A model generated the notes under the pieces. That model did not search any database. It was not told where the DNA came from and saw only the letters and a list, made by a program, of their open reading frames with translations. From contig NZ_SMRP01000002.1 in the NCBI RefSeq assembly GCF_004353915.1, forward strand, positions 430,785 to 494,784: a DNA stretch of 64,000 nucleotides. Reading direction: 5' to 3'. This DNA is from Paraburkholderia silviterrae. Lineage in GTDB: Bacteria > Pseudomonadota > Gammaproteobacteria > Burkholderiales > Burkholderiaceae. Both the position numbers and the translations under genes were made by a program. Shown in pieces: positions 56,154 to 64,000 of this stretch; the first letter of the stretch is position 1; the number at the start of each line of letters is the position of its first letter.

Positions 56154-57659
56154 GTGTCCCAAGCTGCCCCCGACCCTCAAGCCGAAACTGGCCGTGCCGA
56201 AACTGGCCGTGCCGAAACCGTCCACGCCGAGTCAGCCACCGCGGCGCCCACGCCCGCGAAAAAGCTCAGCAAGCGCGAGCGCCGCGCCGAGAAGCGCGCC
56301 GCCGTGGAAGCATCGGTTGCTCATGCCCCGATTCTGGAAATCGAGTCCCTCGACATGGAGGCGCGGGGCGTAGGCCGCACCGTCACCGAAACGGGCGAGC
56401 CCGGCAAAGTGATTTTCGTCGAGGGCGCGTTGCCGGGCGAACGCGTCACCTATTTGAGCTATCGCAAGAAGCCGAGCTTCGAGCAGGCTCAGGTCGTGAG
56501 CGTGCTGCGCGAGAGCGCGATCCGCACGCGACCGAAGTGCGCGTATTTCGGCACCTGTGGCGGCTGCTCGATGCAGCATCTGGACGTGCGCGCCCAGATC
56601 GCGGTCAAGCAGCGCGTGCTGGAAGACAATCTCATGCATCTCTCGAAGGTGCGTGCGGAAACGATGTTCCGGCCGATCCATGGCCCGTCGTGGGGCTATC
56701 GCTATCGCGCGCGTCTGACCGTGCGCAATGTGCCGAAGAAGGGCGGCGTGCTGGTGGGCTTCCACGAACGCAAGAGCAGCTACGTCGCCGACATGACGAG
56801 CTGCGAGGTCTTGCCGCCCGAGGTGTCGGCCATGCTCGTGCCGCTGCGCCGGCTGGTCGAGGCGCTGTCGATTTGCGAGCGCATGCCGCAGATCGAGCTC
56901 GCCGTCGGGGCGAGCGTGACGGCGCTCGTGCTGCGCATTCTCGAGCCGCTCACCGCGGCCGACGAAGACTTGCTGCGCGCCTTTGCCGATGAGCACAACG
57001 TGCAGTTCTGGCTGCAGCCGAAGGGCCCGGACACGGTGTTCCCGTTCTATCCGCTCGACAAGGCGCTCGACTATACGCTGCCCGAGTTCAATATCCGCAT
57101 GCCGTTCAAGCCGACGGATTTCACCCAGGTCAATCATCAGATCAACCGCGTGCTCGTGGGCCGCGCGCTGCGTTTGCTCGCGCCCGAGCCGGGCGACCGC
57201 GTGCTCGACCTGTTCTGTGGCATCGGCAACTTCACGCTGCCGCTCGCGCGGCTCGCGCGCGAGGTGGTGGGCATCGAGGGCAGCGACACGCTGACGGGGC
57301 GTGCGCTCGAGAACGCGCGCGCCAACGGCGTGGACGGCCATACGTCGTTCGCGTGCCGCAACCTGTTTGAAGTCACCGCCGACGACATTCGCGCGCTCGG
57401 CCATTTCGACAAGTTCCTCGTCGATCCGCCGCGCGAAGGCGCCCTCGCGGTGTCGCAGGCGCTGGCCGAGATCGCGAAGAGCGGGGAAGGTCCGTTGCCC
57501 ACGCGCATCGTCTACGTGTCGTGCAGTCCGGCGACGCTCGCCCGCGACGCGGGCGTGCTCGTGAACGAAGCCGGCTACCGGCTCAAGGGCGCGGGTGTGG
57601 TCAACATGTTCCCGCACACCTCGCACGTCGAGTCGATCGCGCTGTTCGAGCGCGACTGA
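56154..57659 (+). CDS. rlmD: 23S rRNA (uracil-5-)-methyltransferase RlmD
   Basis: A 501-residue SAM-dependent enzyme making m5U1939 of 23S rRNA. The Fe-S cysteines are in [15 protein letters not shown], the SAM-binding motif is [15 protein letters not shown], and the catalytic Cys lies in [20 protein letters not shown] is also present. A TRAM domain opens the protein. The start is a GTG at 56154 with AGGA eight bases upstream. Near the N-terminus a 15-bp tandem repeat encodes AETGR twice and then a degenerate AETVH. Confidence 0.93.
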   Translation: MSQAAPDPQAETGRAETGRAETVHAESATAAPTPAKKLSKRERRAEKRAAVEASVAHAPILEIESLDMEARGVGRTVTETGEPGKVIFVEGALPGERVTYLSYRKKPSFEQAQVVSVLRESAIRTRPKCAYFGTCGGCSMQHLDVRAQIAVKQRVLEDNLMHLSKVRAETMFRPIHGPSWGYRYRARLTVRNVPKKGGVLVGFHERKSSYVADMTSCEVLPPEVSAMLVPLRRLVEALSICERMPQIELAVGASVTALVLRILEPLTAADEDLLRAFADEHNVQFWLQPKGPDTVFPFYPLDKALDYTLPEFNIRMPFKPTDFTQVNHQINRVLVGRALRLLAPEPGDRVLDLFCGIGNFTLPLARLAREVVGIEGSDTLTGRALENARANGVDGHTSFACRNLFEVTADDIRALGHFDKFLVDPPREGALAVSQALAEIAKSGEGPLPTRIVYVSCSPATLARDAGVLVNEAGYRLKGAGVVNMFPHTSHVESIALFERD

Positions 57660-57715
57660 ACGAAGGCGGCGTGCCTCGCGCGCGCCGCAGATTACCCTGC
57701 CCGCTCGATGTCGGC

Positions 57716-57753
57716 AAAAAAAATCGCCACGGATCTCCGTGGCGATTTTTTTT
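57716..57753. terminator. Bidirectional terminator between rlmD and bamD
   Basis: ATCGCCACGGA and TCCGTGGCGAT form a stem around 57723-57745, flanked by eight A on the left and eight T on the right, so it ends both convergent transcripts. Confidence 0.92.
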
Positions 57754-57771
57754 AACGGGCCGAAGCGGCGA

Positions 57772-58668
57772 TCACCAGATCTGCCACCAGGACTTGTTCT
57801 CCTTGCCGGGGCGTGCGTGGCCCGTGATGTACGGGCTGTCCGGGAAGGTGGCGGCGAGCACGCGGCGGGTGTCGTCGGCCATTTGCGGCTGATCCAGCTT
57901 CTGATACGAAAGAATCATGATGTGCAGTGCGTCTTCGATCGCCGGCGCGCTCTTGTAGTCCTGAATCGCGAGCTGCGCGCGGTTGATCGCGGCCACATAG
58001 GCACCGCGACGGTAGTAGTAGTCGGCGGCGTGCACTTCGTGCGAGGCGAGCGCGTTCACGATGTAGCGCATGCGTTGCGCAGCGTCGGGCGCGTACTTGC
58101 TCTGCGGGTACTTGTCCACGACGACCTTGAACGCGTCATACGACTCGCGCAGCGATTTCGGATCGCGCTCGCTCATGTCCTGGCCGGAGAAGCGGCCGAA
58201 CAGACCGAGGTCGTCGTTGAAGTGGATCATGCCCTTCAGGTAATACGCGTAGGCAATGTCAGGATGATCCGGGTGCAGCTGGATGAAGCGGTTGATCGCC
58301 TGGTCGGCGGCGTCGTTCTCGTTATCCTTCCAGTTGCAGTAGGCGACGTTGATCTGCGCCTGCTGGGCGAAGTGGCCGAACGGGTCGCGGCCCTCGAGCT
58401 GCTCGAAGTATTTCGCGCACTTGCCCCAGTCGCCGCCGGAGAGCGCGTCCTGGGCCTCCGTATATAATTTGTTGTTGTTCCACGCTGCCGTTTCGTCGGT
58501 TTTTTCCGGCAGGCCGTGACAGGCCGCAACCGCCGCGAGTGCGGCGCCGCAAGCGGCAATGCGAACAACGTTGCCAATCTTGCCGAGTGTCAGCGCTCGT
58601 GCCGCGCGCATTGCGTTTCGGGCCACTGCATTTTTGGCCAGTTTCGTAATCGTGTTCAAGGCTCGCAT
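57772..58668 (-). CDS. bamD: Outer-membrane assembly lipoprotein BamD
   Basis: A 298-residue TPR lipoprotein of the BAM complex. The lipobox AAVAACHG follows a longer than usual N-terminal region (about 50 residues before the Cys, [20 protein letters not shown]...), so an internal start such as the ATG at residue 20 is possible. TPR-type sequence follows: [55 protein letters not shown] and the later repeats to KSWWQIW. It recruits outer-membrane protein precursors to BamA. Divergent from rluD with a 41-base gap, as in many bacteria. Confidence 0.94.
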   Translation of the reverse strand: MRALNTITKLAKNAVARNAMRAARALTLGKIGNVVRIAACGAALAAVAACHGLPEKTDETAAWNNNKLYTEAQDALSGGDWGKCAKYFEQLEGRDPFGHFAQQAQINVAYCNWKDNENDAADQAINRFIQLHPDHPDIAYAYYLKGMIHFNDDLGLFGRFSGQDMSERDPKSLRESYDAFKVVVDKYPQSKYAPDAAQRMRYIVNALASHEVHAADYYYRRGAYVAAINRAQLAIQDYKSAPAIEDALHIMILSYQKLDQPQMADDTRRVLAATFPDSPYITGHARPGKENKSWWQIW

Positions 58669-58709
58669 TTATCCAGTCCAGCTACAGGTCCACAGGTGAC
58701 CCAGACTCA

Positions 58710-59987
58710 ATGACCCGTTCAGTTATTCCGGGGGCCGGCGCTCCCGGCGCCCAAAACAGCATCAGCGATTATAGCCTGGGCGAAGTGCCCGATGACGCAG
58801 GCGCAAGCGATGCGCTCGATGACGACCTCATTGGCGAGGCGAGCGCCGCCGCGTCGGGCGGTGCGCCGCGCACGCGACGTGCCCGGCAAGAGCAGGAAGC
58901 CCGTCGCGCCGAGGTGCCCGACGAGCTTGCTGGCGAGCGCCTCGACAAGGTGCTCGCCAAAGTCTTTCCCGAATTTTCGCGTAACCGCCTGCAAGGCTGG
59001 ATCGAGGCGCAGCGCGTGCATGTCGACGGCAAGCCCGCCAAGGTGCGCCAGCCGGTGCCGCTCGGCGCCGTTATCGAGCTCGTGCCCGACCTGCTGCCCG
59101 AGCAGCTCGCGTTCACACCCGAACCGGTGCCGCTCGACGTCATCTACGAAGACGACGCCATCGTCGTCATCAACAAGCCCGCCGGGCTCGTCGTGCATCC
59201 GGCCGCCGGCAACTGGAGCGGCACGATTCTCAACGGCCTGCTGCATCGCTACGGCGAGGCGGCGGCGGGCCTGCCGCGCGCGGGCATCGTGCACCGGCTC
59301 GACAAGGAGACCTCCGGGCTGATGGTGGTCGCGCGCACGCTCGAAGCGCAAACCGATCTCGTGCGCCAGTTGCAGGCGCGCACCGTGAAGCGCCGCTATC
59401 TCGCGCTCGTCTGGGGCAACGTGCCCGATGAGGGCACGATCGACGCGCCCATCGGCCGCGACTCGCGCGAGCGCACGCGCATGGCGGTCGTGAAGGGCGC
59501 CTCGGGCAAGCCCGCGCGTACCCACTTCAGGCGCGTCGACAAGACCCTCTGGCATAACCAGCCCGTGAGCGCCATTCATTGCGACCTGGAGACGGGGCGC
59601 ACGCATCAGATCCGCGTGCATTGCGCGGCCATCGGCCATCCGCTGCTCGGCGACCCCGTCTACGGCCACGCGCGCGGTAAGCGCTCGGTCGCGGCGCTGC
59701 CCGACGGCTTCGCGCGGCAGGCGCTGCATGCCTGGCGTCTTGGCCTGATCCATCCGGTTACGGGCCGCGCGATGCAGTGGCGCGCCGAGGTTCCCGACGA
59801 CATGGATGCGCTCATCGCCGCGCTCGGCTTCGGCGGCAAGGATGAGGAAGAGCACGGCTTCGACGACGAGGTCTTCGATAGCGCGTACACGGACGAGGGC
59901 TACGTCATCGGCAGTGACGAAGACGACTACGACGAAGACGACGAAGACGACGACCAGGACGAAGGCGAAGAGGACCAACACGCATGA
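58710..59987 (+). CDS. rluD: 23S rRNA pseudouridine synthase RluD
   Basis: A 425-residue enzyme making pseudouridines 1911, 1915 and 1917 in helix 69. The S4 domain ([24 protein letters not shown]) is followed by the synthase domain with catalytic Asp in [17 protein letters not shown], and GRTHQIRVH. About 65 residues of acidic/disordered N-terminus precede the S4 domain. After the fold ends near residue 370 there is an acidic tail dominated by Asp and Glu, ending [11 protein letters not shown]. The stop overlaps the pgeF start (ATGA). The tail is discussed among the findings. Confidence 0.95.
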   Translation: MTRSVIPGAGAPGAQNSISDYSLGEVPDDAGASDALDDDLIGEASAAASGGAPRTRRARQEQEARRAEVPDELAGERLDKVLAKVFPEFSRNRLQGWIEAQRVHVDGKPAKVRQPVPLGAVIELVPDLLPEQLAFTPEPVPLDVIYEDDAIVVINKPAGLVVHPAAGNWSGTILNGLLHRYGEAAAGLPRAGIVHRLDKETSGLMVVARTLEAQTDLVRQLQARTVKRRYLALVWGNVPDEGTIDAPIGRDSRERTRMAVVKGASGKPARTHFRRVDKTLWHNQPVSAIHCDLETGRTHQIRVHCAAIGHPLLGDPVYGHARGKRSVAALPDGFARQALHAWRLGLIHPVTGRAMQWRAEVPDDMDALIAALGFGGKDEEEHGFDDEVFDSAYTDEGYVIGSDEDDYDEDDEDDDQDEGEEDQHA

Positions 59988-60910
59988 CGACCTGCCCCGA
60001 ACTGACTTCTGCCGATCTGCTGCACCCGGACTGGAGTGTGTCGCCGCGCGTGCGCGCGATCGTGACGACGCGCAACGGCGGCGTGAGCGCGCCGCCATTC
60101 GGCCGCTGGCAGGCGGACGCTGCGCACCCGGTGCAAGAAGGCGGCGTGGAGTTGCCTTGCGGCCTGAACCTCGGCCGTCTGTCCGGCGACGATCTCGAGC
60201 ACGTCGAGGCCAATCGCGCGCGCTTGCTCGCCTATGCGGGCGTGCCGGCTGCGTGGCTTAAGCAGGTCCACGGGCCTGTGGTGGTGGACGCGGTCGCCGC
60301 GCTCGAGGCCGCACGCGCGGGCACGCTGCTCGAAGCCGACGCGAGCGTGACGGACCAGCCCGGCATCGCCTGCACGGTGATGGTCGCCGACTGCATGCCC
60401 GTGCTGCTCTGCGACGCCGCCGGCCGGGCCGTTGGCGCCGCGCACGCGGGATGGCGGGGCCTCGCTGCAGGCGTCATCGAGAAAACCGCCCAACGCGTAG
60501 CCGAACTCGCGGGCTGTGCCGCGAGCGAGTTGCACGCGTACCTCGGACCAGCGATTGGCCCGCAGGCCTTCGAAGTGGGTGAGGACGTGCGAGAGGCGTT
60601 CATGCATCACGCGCAGATGGTCGGCGGCGCGCAACGCGATGCGCTGCTCGCCGACACGGCCGCCGCGTTTGTGCCGCGCCCCGCAGCGAGCGGTGCCCCG
60701 GCGCCCGGGAGCCCGGCGCCCGTCAGCCTGGCGCCCGGCAAATATCTCGCCGACCTCGGCAAGCTTGCGCGTTTGCGTCTTGCCGAGATTGGCGTGACGC
60801 ATGTGAGCGGCGGCGCAATGTGCACGTTCACGGATCGCGAACGCTTCTACTCGTATCGCCGCGAGCGCGTGACGGGGCGCATGGCCGCGCTCATCTGGAT
60901 CGCGCCCTGA
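59984..60910 (+). CDS. pgeF: Peptidoglycan editing factor PgeF (YfiH, laccase-domain)
   Basis: A 308-residue multicopper-laccase-domain protein. [45 protein letters not shown] and [21 protein letters not shown] are diagnostic, with the His and Cys of the metal/active site. The family removes wrong amino acids from UDP-MurNAc-peptide intermediates. Its start overlaps the rluD stop, and the two genes are adjacent in many Gram-negatives. Confidence 0.95.
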   Translation: MTTCPELTSADLLHPDWSVSPRVRAIVTTRNGGVSAPPFGRWQADAAHPVQEGGVELPCGLNLGRLSGDDLEHVEANRARLLAYAGVPAAWLKQVHGPVVVDAVAALEAARAGTLLEADASVTDQPGIACTVMVADCMPVLLCDAAGRAVGAAHAGWRGLAAGVIEKTAQRVAELAGCAASELHAYLGPAIGPQAFEVGEDVREAFMHHAQMVGGAQRDALLADTAAAFVPRPAASGAPAPGSPAPVSLAPGKYLADLGKLARLRLAEIGVTHVSGGAMCTFTDRERFYSYRRERVTGRMAALIWIAP

Positions 60911-61212
60911 TCGTCTGTTTGCGCCGTTTCGGCACTGCAAACGCTGATTTCAAGGTTCGGCGCGCGGTGTTTTGCTGCGCTGCAGCGTCGGTGCGAGGCG
61001 CGGTGTTTCATGCCATGCGAATCGAATCGACGATTTGCGCGTTGCACTGCAAGCACTTGCGCGCATGGCGCTTTTTTTCAGGCTGTCATGCGCCGCACAT
61101 TGTGTCGGCCAATTTAAGGATGGCTTACATCGGGAAAACGATAATGAAAAAAATATCGCAGTGCGGCAAAATCGGGCACAAGCATTGACACGCTTTGCAG
61201 TGGGGAGCAAGA
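60911..61212. other. Promoter region of phaC
   Basis: A 302-base gap without a supported gene. It contains two short perfect palindromes, CGCTGCAGCG (60978-60987) and TTGCACTGCAA (61042-61052), which resemble the TGC/GCA dyads bound by PHA regulators such as PhaR, and TTGACA at 61185-61190. The -10 partner would be CAAGAA/AAGAAT at 61208-61214. Regulator identity is a guess. Confidence 0.4.
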
Positions 61213-63264
61213 ATGTCCTTCACCCACGGGACAGGACGCGACAAGGCACACGCTAGCAACAGTGCGCCGCGCGCGGACCACCTGCCTCTCAACCAGTCCT
61301 CCGGGACACATCGGTCAAAAGCAGGCATGACGGCATCTCAACGTTCCTCGACAACCCCGGGCGCGGGCGCTTCAACCGACGGTGCACAGTCTTTCATTCC
61401 GAAATTCACACCGGACGCCGCTGGCATGCAACAGATGCTCGATGCGTGGACGCAGGCATGGCGCAACGCCATGAATGCTGCGCAGCAATCGGGCGTGCAG
61501 CATTGGGGCCAGGCGGCGGGGCAACCCGGCGCGTTCTGGCCGGGCACGGCAAACGGTGCCGCCAATGCTGCGTCCAATCCCGCTCAGGCGGCGTTCAATG
61601 CCGCGATGAATCCTGCCGCGATGAGCTCGGCCTTCGGCGCGTTCGAGGCGTTCAAGCTTCCAGCGGCCTTGATCGAGCCCTCGCGGCTGCAGCATCTGCA
61701 GGCCGATTATTCGCGTGAGGCACTCGACCTTTTGCGCGAGGCGGCCACTGCTTCCCCCAAGGCACCCGAGCTCAAGGACCGCCGCTTCAGCGCGGACGCA
61801 TGGAAGGCCACGCCGGCCTATGCGTTCACGGCGGCGTGGTATCTGCTCAACGCGCGTTATCTGCACGAATTGGTCGACGCTATCGACACCGATGCAAAAA
61901 CGCGCGAGCGCATCCGCTTCGCGGTCCAGCAATGGACGGCGGCCGCGTCCCCCAGCAATTTCCTCGCGCTCAATCCCGAGGCGCAGCATGCGTTGCTGGA
62001 GAGTCATGGCGAGAGCCTGCGCCAGGGCGTGATGAATCTGCTCGGCGACATGTCGCGCGGCAAGATCTCGCAAACCGACGAGTCGCGCTTCGTGGTGGGG
62101 CACAACCTCGCGACCACCGAAGGCTCGGTGGTATTCGAGAACGCGCTGTTTCAGCTTATCCAGTACAAGCCGACCACAGCGACCGTGCGCGAGCGGCCGC
62201 TCCTGATCGTGCCGCCGTGCATCAACAAGTACTACATCCTCGACCTGCAGCCCGAGAATTCGCTCGTCGCGTACGCGCTGGAGCAAGGCCAGCAGGTGTT
62301 CCTCGTTTCCTGGCACAACGGCGACGCGTCGATTGTCCATAAGGGCTGGGACGACTACGTCGAGGAAGGCGTGCTGACCGCCATCGAGACGGTGCGCAGC
62401 ATCAGTGGGCGCGAGCAGATCAACACGCTCGGCTTCTGCGTGGGCGGCACGCTGCTTGCCACGGCGCTGGCCGTCGCGGCCGCGCGCGGCGAGCATCCCG
62501 CTTCGTCGATGACGCTCCTCACGGCCATGCTCGACTTCTCCGACACGGGCGTGCTCGACGTGTTCATCGACGAGACGCACGTGCAAATGCGCGAGCAGAC
62601 CATTGGCGGCAAGAATGGCGGGACGCCGGGCTTGATGCGCGGCGTCGAGTTCGCGAACACGTTCTCGTTCCTGCGCCCGAATGATCTGGTCTGGAACTAC
62701 GTCGTCGATAACTACTTGAAGGGCCGCACGCCCGCGGCGTTCGATCTGCTCTACTGGAACAGCGACTCGACGAGCCTGCCGGGCCCGATGTATGCGTGGT
62801 ATCTGCGCCATACCTACCTCGAGAACAAGCTGCGCGAGCCGGGCGCGCTCACCGTGTGCGGCGAGGAGGTGGACCTCTCGCGCATCGACGTGCCCACCTT
62901 CATCTACGGCTCGCGCGAGGACCATATCGTGCCGTGGCGCTCCGCCTATGCATCGGTGCCGCTGCTTTCGGGGCCGCTCAAGTTCGTGCTGGGCGCGTCG
63001 GGGCATATCGCCGGCGTGATCAATCCGGCATCGAAGAACAAGCGCAGCTACTGGAGTGTCGAAGCCGATGCGAAGCATCTGCCCGAGGAGGCCGACGACT
63101 GGTTCGCCGATGCCGCGGAAAAGCCGGGCAGCTGGTGGCCGACCTGGGCCGAGTGGCTCGACCAGTTCGGCGGCAAGAAGGTGAAGCCGCGCGCGCAGGC
63201 GGGCTCGGCGGAGTTTCCCGAGATCGAATCTGCGCCTGGGCGCTACGTGCAGCAGCGCGACTGA
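61213..63264 (+). CDS. phaC: Class I poly(3-hydroxyalkanoate) synthase
   Basis: A PHA synthase of 683 residues (or 645 if the ATG at 61327 is used). It polymerises 3-hydroxyacyl-CoA on granules. The lipase-like box is LGFCVGGTLL with catalytic Cys, the Asp is in GSREDHIVPW and the His in LGASGHIAGVIN; PPCINKYYILDLQPENSLV is also invariant. The N-terminal ~120 residues are Ala/Gln-rich and variable in the family. The chosen start has GGGGAG five bases upstream, but the TTGACA at 61185 would start RNA beyond it, which favours 61327. It is followed by a beta-ketothiolase gene. Confidence 0.93.
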   Translation: MSFTHGTGRDKAHASNSAPRADHLPLNQSSGTHRSKAGMTASQRSSTTPGAGASTDGAQSFIPKFTPDAAGMQQMLDAWTQAWRNAMNAAQQSGVQHWGQAAGQPGAFWPGTANGAANAASNPAQAAFNAAMNPAAMSSAFGAFEAFKLPAALIEPSRLQHLQADYSREALDLLREAATASPKAPELKDRRFSADAWKATPAYAFTAAWYLLNARYLHELVDAIDTDAKTRERIRFAVQQWTAAASPSNFLALNPEAQHALLESHGESLRQGVMNLLGDMSRGKISQTDESRFVVGHNLATTEGSVVFENALFQLIQYKPTTATVRERPLLIVPPCINKYYILDLQPENSLVAYALEQGQQVFLVSWHNGDASIVHKGWDDYVEEGVLTAIETVRSISGREQINTLGFCVGGTLLATALAVAAARGEHPASSMTLLTAMLDFSDTGVLDVFIDETHVQMREQTIGGKNGGTPGLMRGVEFANTFSFLRPNDLVWNYVVDNYLKGRTPAAFDLLYWNSDSTSLPGPMYAWYLRHTYLENKLREPGALTVCGEEVDLSRIDVPTFIYGSREDHIVPWRSAYASVPLLSGPLKFVLGASGHIAGVINPASKNKRSYWSVEADAKHLPEEADDWFADAAEKPGSWWPTWAEWLDQFGGKKVKPRAQAGSAEFPEIESAPGRYVQQRD

Positions 63265-63382
63265 AGCGGGTCGGATCGGCTTGAAGCGCACGCCGCGGAT
63301 TGGGTGGCGATGCGTAGTGCAAGGTTTTTAACGTGACGGGAATGGGAGTCTCGCAACTTCCCGCTGCCCGGAGGAACTGAAA

Positions 63383-64000
63383 ATGACGGATATCGTGATC
63401 GTTTCGGCTGCGCGTACCGCGGTCGGCAAATTCGGCGGAACGCTTGCGAAGATTGCAGCGCCCGATCTGGGCGCGCTGGTCATCAAGGCCGCGCTGGAGC
63501 GCGCGGGCGTGAAGCCCGAGCAGGTGAGCGACGTGATCATGGGGCAGGTGCTGACCGCGGGTTCGGGCCAGAACGTTGCGCGTCAGGCGTCGATCAAGGC
63601 GGGGCTGCCTGCGGCGGTGCCGGCGATGACCATCAACAAGGTGTGCGGCTCGGGCCTGAAGGCCGTGATGCTCGCGGCCAACGCGATCATCGCAGGCGAC
63701 TCGGATATCGTCGTGGCCGGCGGCCAGGAGAACATGAGCGCGGCGCCGCATGTGCTGCCGGGCTCGCGCGACGGCTTCCGCATGGGCGATGCGAAGCTCA
63801 TCGACAGCATGATCGTCGACGGCCTGTGGGACGTCTATAACCAGTACCACATGGGCGTGACCGCGGAAAACGTGGCGAAGGAATACGGCATCACGCGCGA
63901 AGAACAGGATGCGTTTGCGGCGCTCTCGCAGAACAAGGCAGAAGCCGCGCAGAAGGCGGGCCGCTTCGACGCGGAAATCGTGCCGGTGGAGATTCCGCAG
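63383..64000 (+). CDS. phaA: Acetyl-CoA acetyltransferase (beta-ketothiolase), partial
   Basis: The N-terminal 206 residues of a thiolase, cut by the window end. [16 protein letters not shown] is the standard opening, and the nucleophile Cys is C88 in [14 protein letters not shown]. The enzyme condenses two acetyl-CoA to acetoacetyl-CoA for PHB synthesis. A GGAGG lies at 63370-63374. The gene order phaC-phaA suggests that phaB follows outside the window. Confidence 0.95.
   Translation, partial: MTDIVIVSAARTAVGKFGGTLAKIAAPDLGALVIKAALERAGVKPEQVSDVIMGQVLTAGSGQNVARQASIKAGLPAAVPAMTINKVCGSGLKAVMLAANAIIAGDSDIVVAGGQENMSAAPHVLPGSRDGFRMGDAKLIDSMIVDGLWDVYNQYHMGVTAENVAKEYGITREEQDAFAALSQNKAEAAQKAGRFDAEIVPVEIPQ

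Noticed and set aside
61372..63291. 639-codon minus-strand frame over phaC
   Set aside because: Antisense shadow; no recognisable family, while PhaC active-site motifs are intact on the plus strand.

Overview
The window looks like chromosomal DNA of a Burkholderiales beta-proteobacterium, most likely Paraburkholderia or Burkholderia. The support is the high GC content, a complete lipid A L-Ara4N (arn) cluster with split arnA genes, an acetoin dehydrogenase operon of the acoXABC type, a class I PHA synthase followed by a beta-ketothiolase, and the conserved blocks surE-pcm-nlpD-rpoS and dnaX-ybaB-recR. The genus is inference; no rRNA is present.

Layout. 1-10490 (mostly minus): a partial PhoH-like PIN/ATPase gene, a Bcp peroxiredoxin, and an arn cluster transcribed right to left (arnT, SMR-type flippase, arnB, arnC, formyltransferase, decarboxylase, arnD). 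10922-17427 (plus): alaA-type aminotransferase, hom and thrC (threonine synthesis), then moeA-moaD-moaE (molybdopterin). 17596-18878: a truncated globin divergent from an NsrR-like Rrf2 regulator, with a 23-bp palindrome between them. 19138-21735: clpB behind a sigma-32-like promoter. 21809-23539: a small AT-richer accessory segment (GIY-YIG protein plus RelB/RelE-type toxin-antitoxin pair) bounded by two identical 30-bp copies of the clpB terminator. 23574-24813: a YidB-family protein and a ComEA-like HhH protein. 25048-32955: AcoR-type sigma-54 activator, a clear sigma-54 promoter, then acoX-acoA-acoB-acoC-lipA. 33026-41531 (minus): MATE exporter and GT39-type glycosyltransferase, rpmE2, mtfA, MFS exporter with its MerR regulator, and rho. 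41812-46737: trxA (minus), 4.5S SRP RNA, dnaX-ybaB-recR. 46843-49167: CaiB-type CoA transferase and a quinone oxidoreductase, convergent. 49482-53340: surE-pcm-nlpD-rpoS. 53373-55906: two nuclease-like genes and two small envelope genes. 56154-60910: rlmD, bamD (minus), rluD-pgeF. 61213-end: phaC and the start of phaA.

Most of the window is ordinary core genome. The signals most worth a second look are the terminator-flanked accessory segment, the NsrR-like operator in the globin/Rrf2 divergent region with a 12-bp triplicate repeat beside it, the MerR-type 19-bp-spaced promoter, the sigma-54 promoter with an upstream 18-bp palindrome, and -10 boxes placed exactly 6 bases before the ATG of dnaX and surE, which suggests leaderless mRNAs. 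I found no CRISPR array, tRNA, rRNA, insertion sequence or prophage gene.
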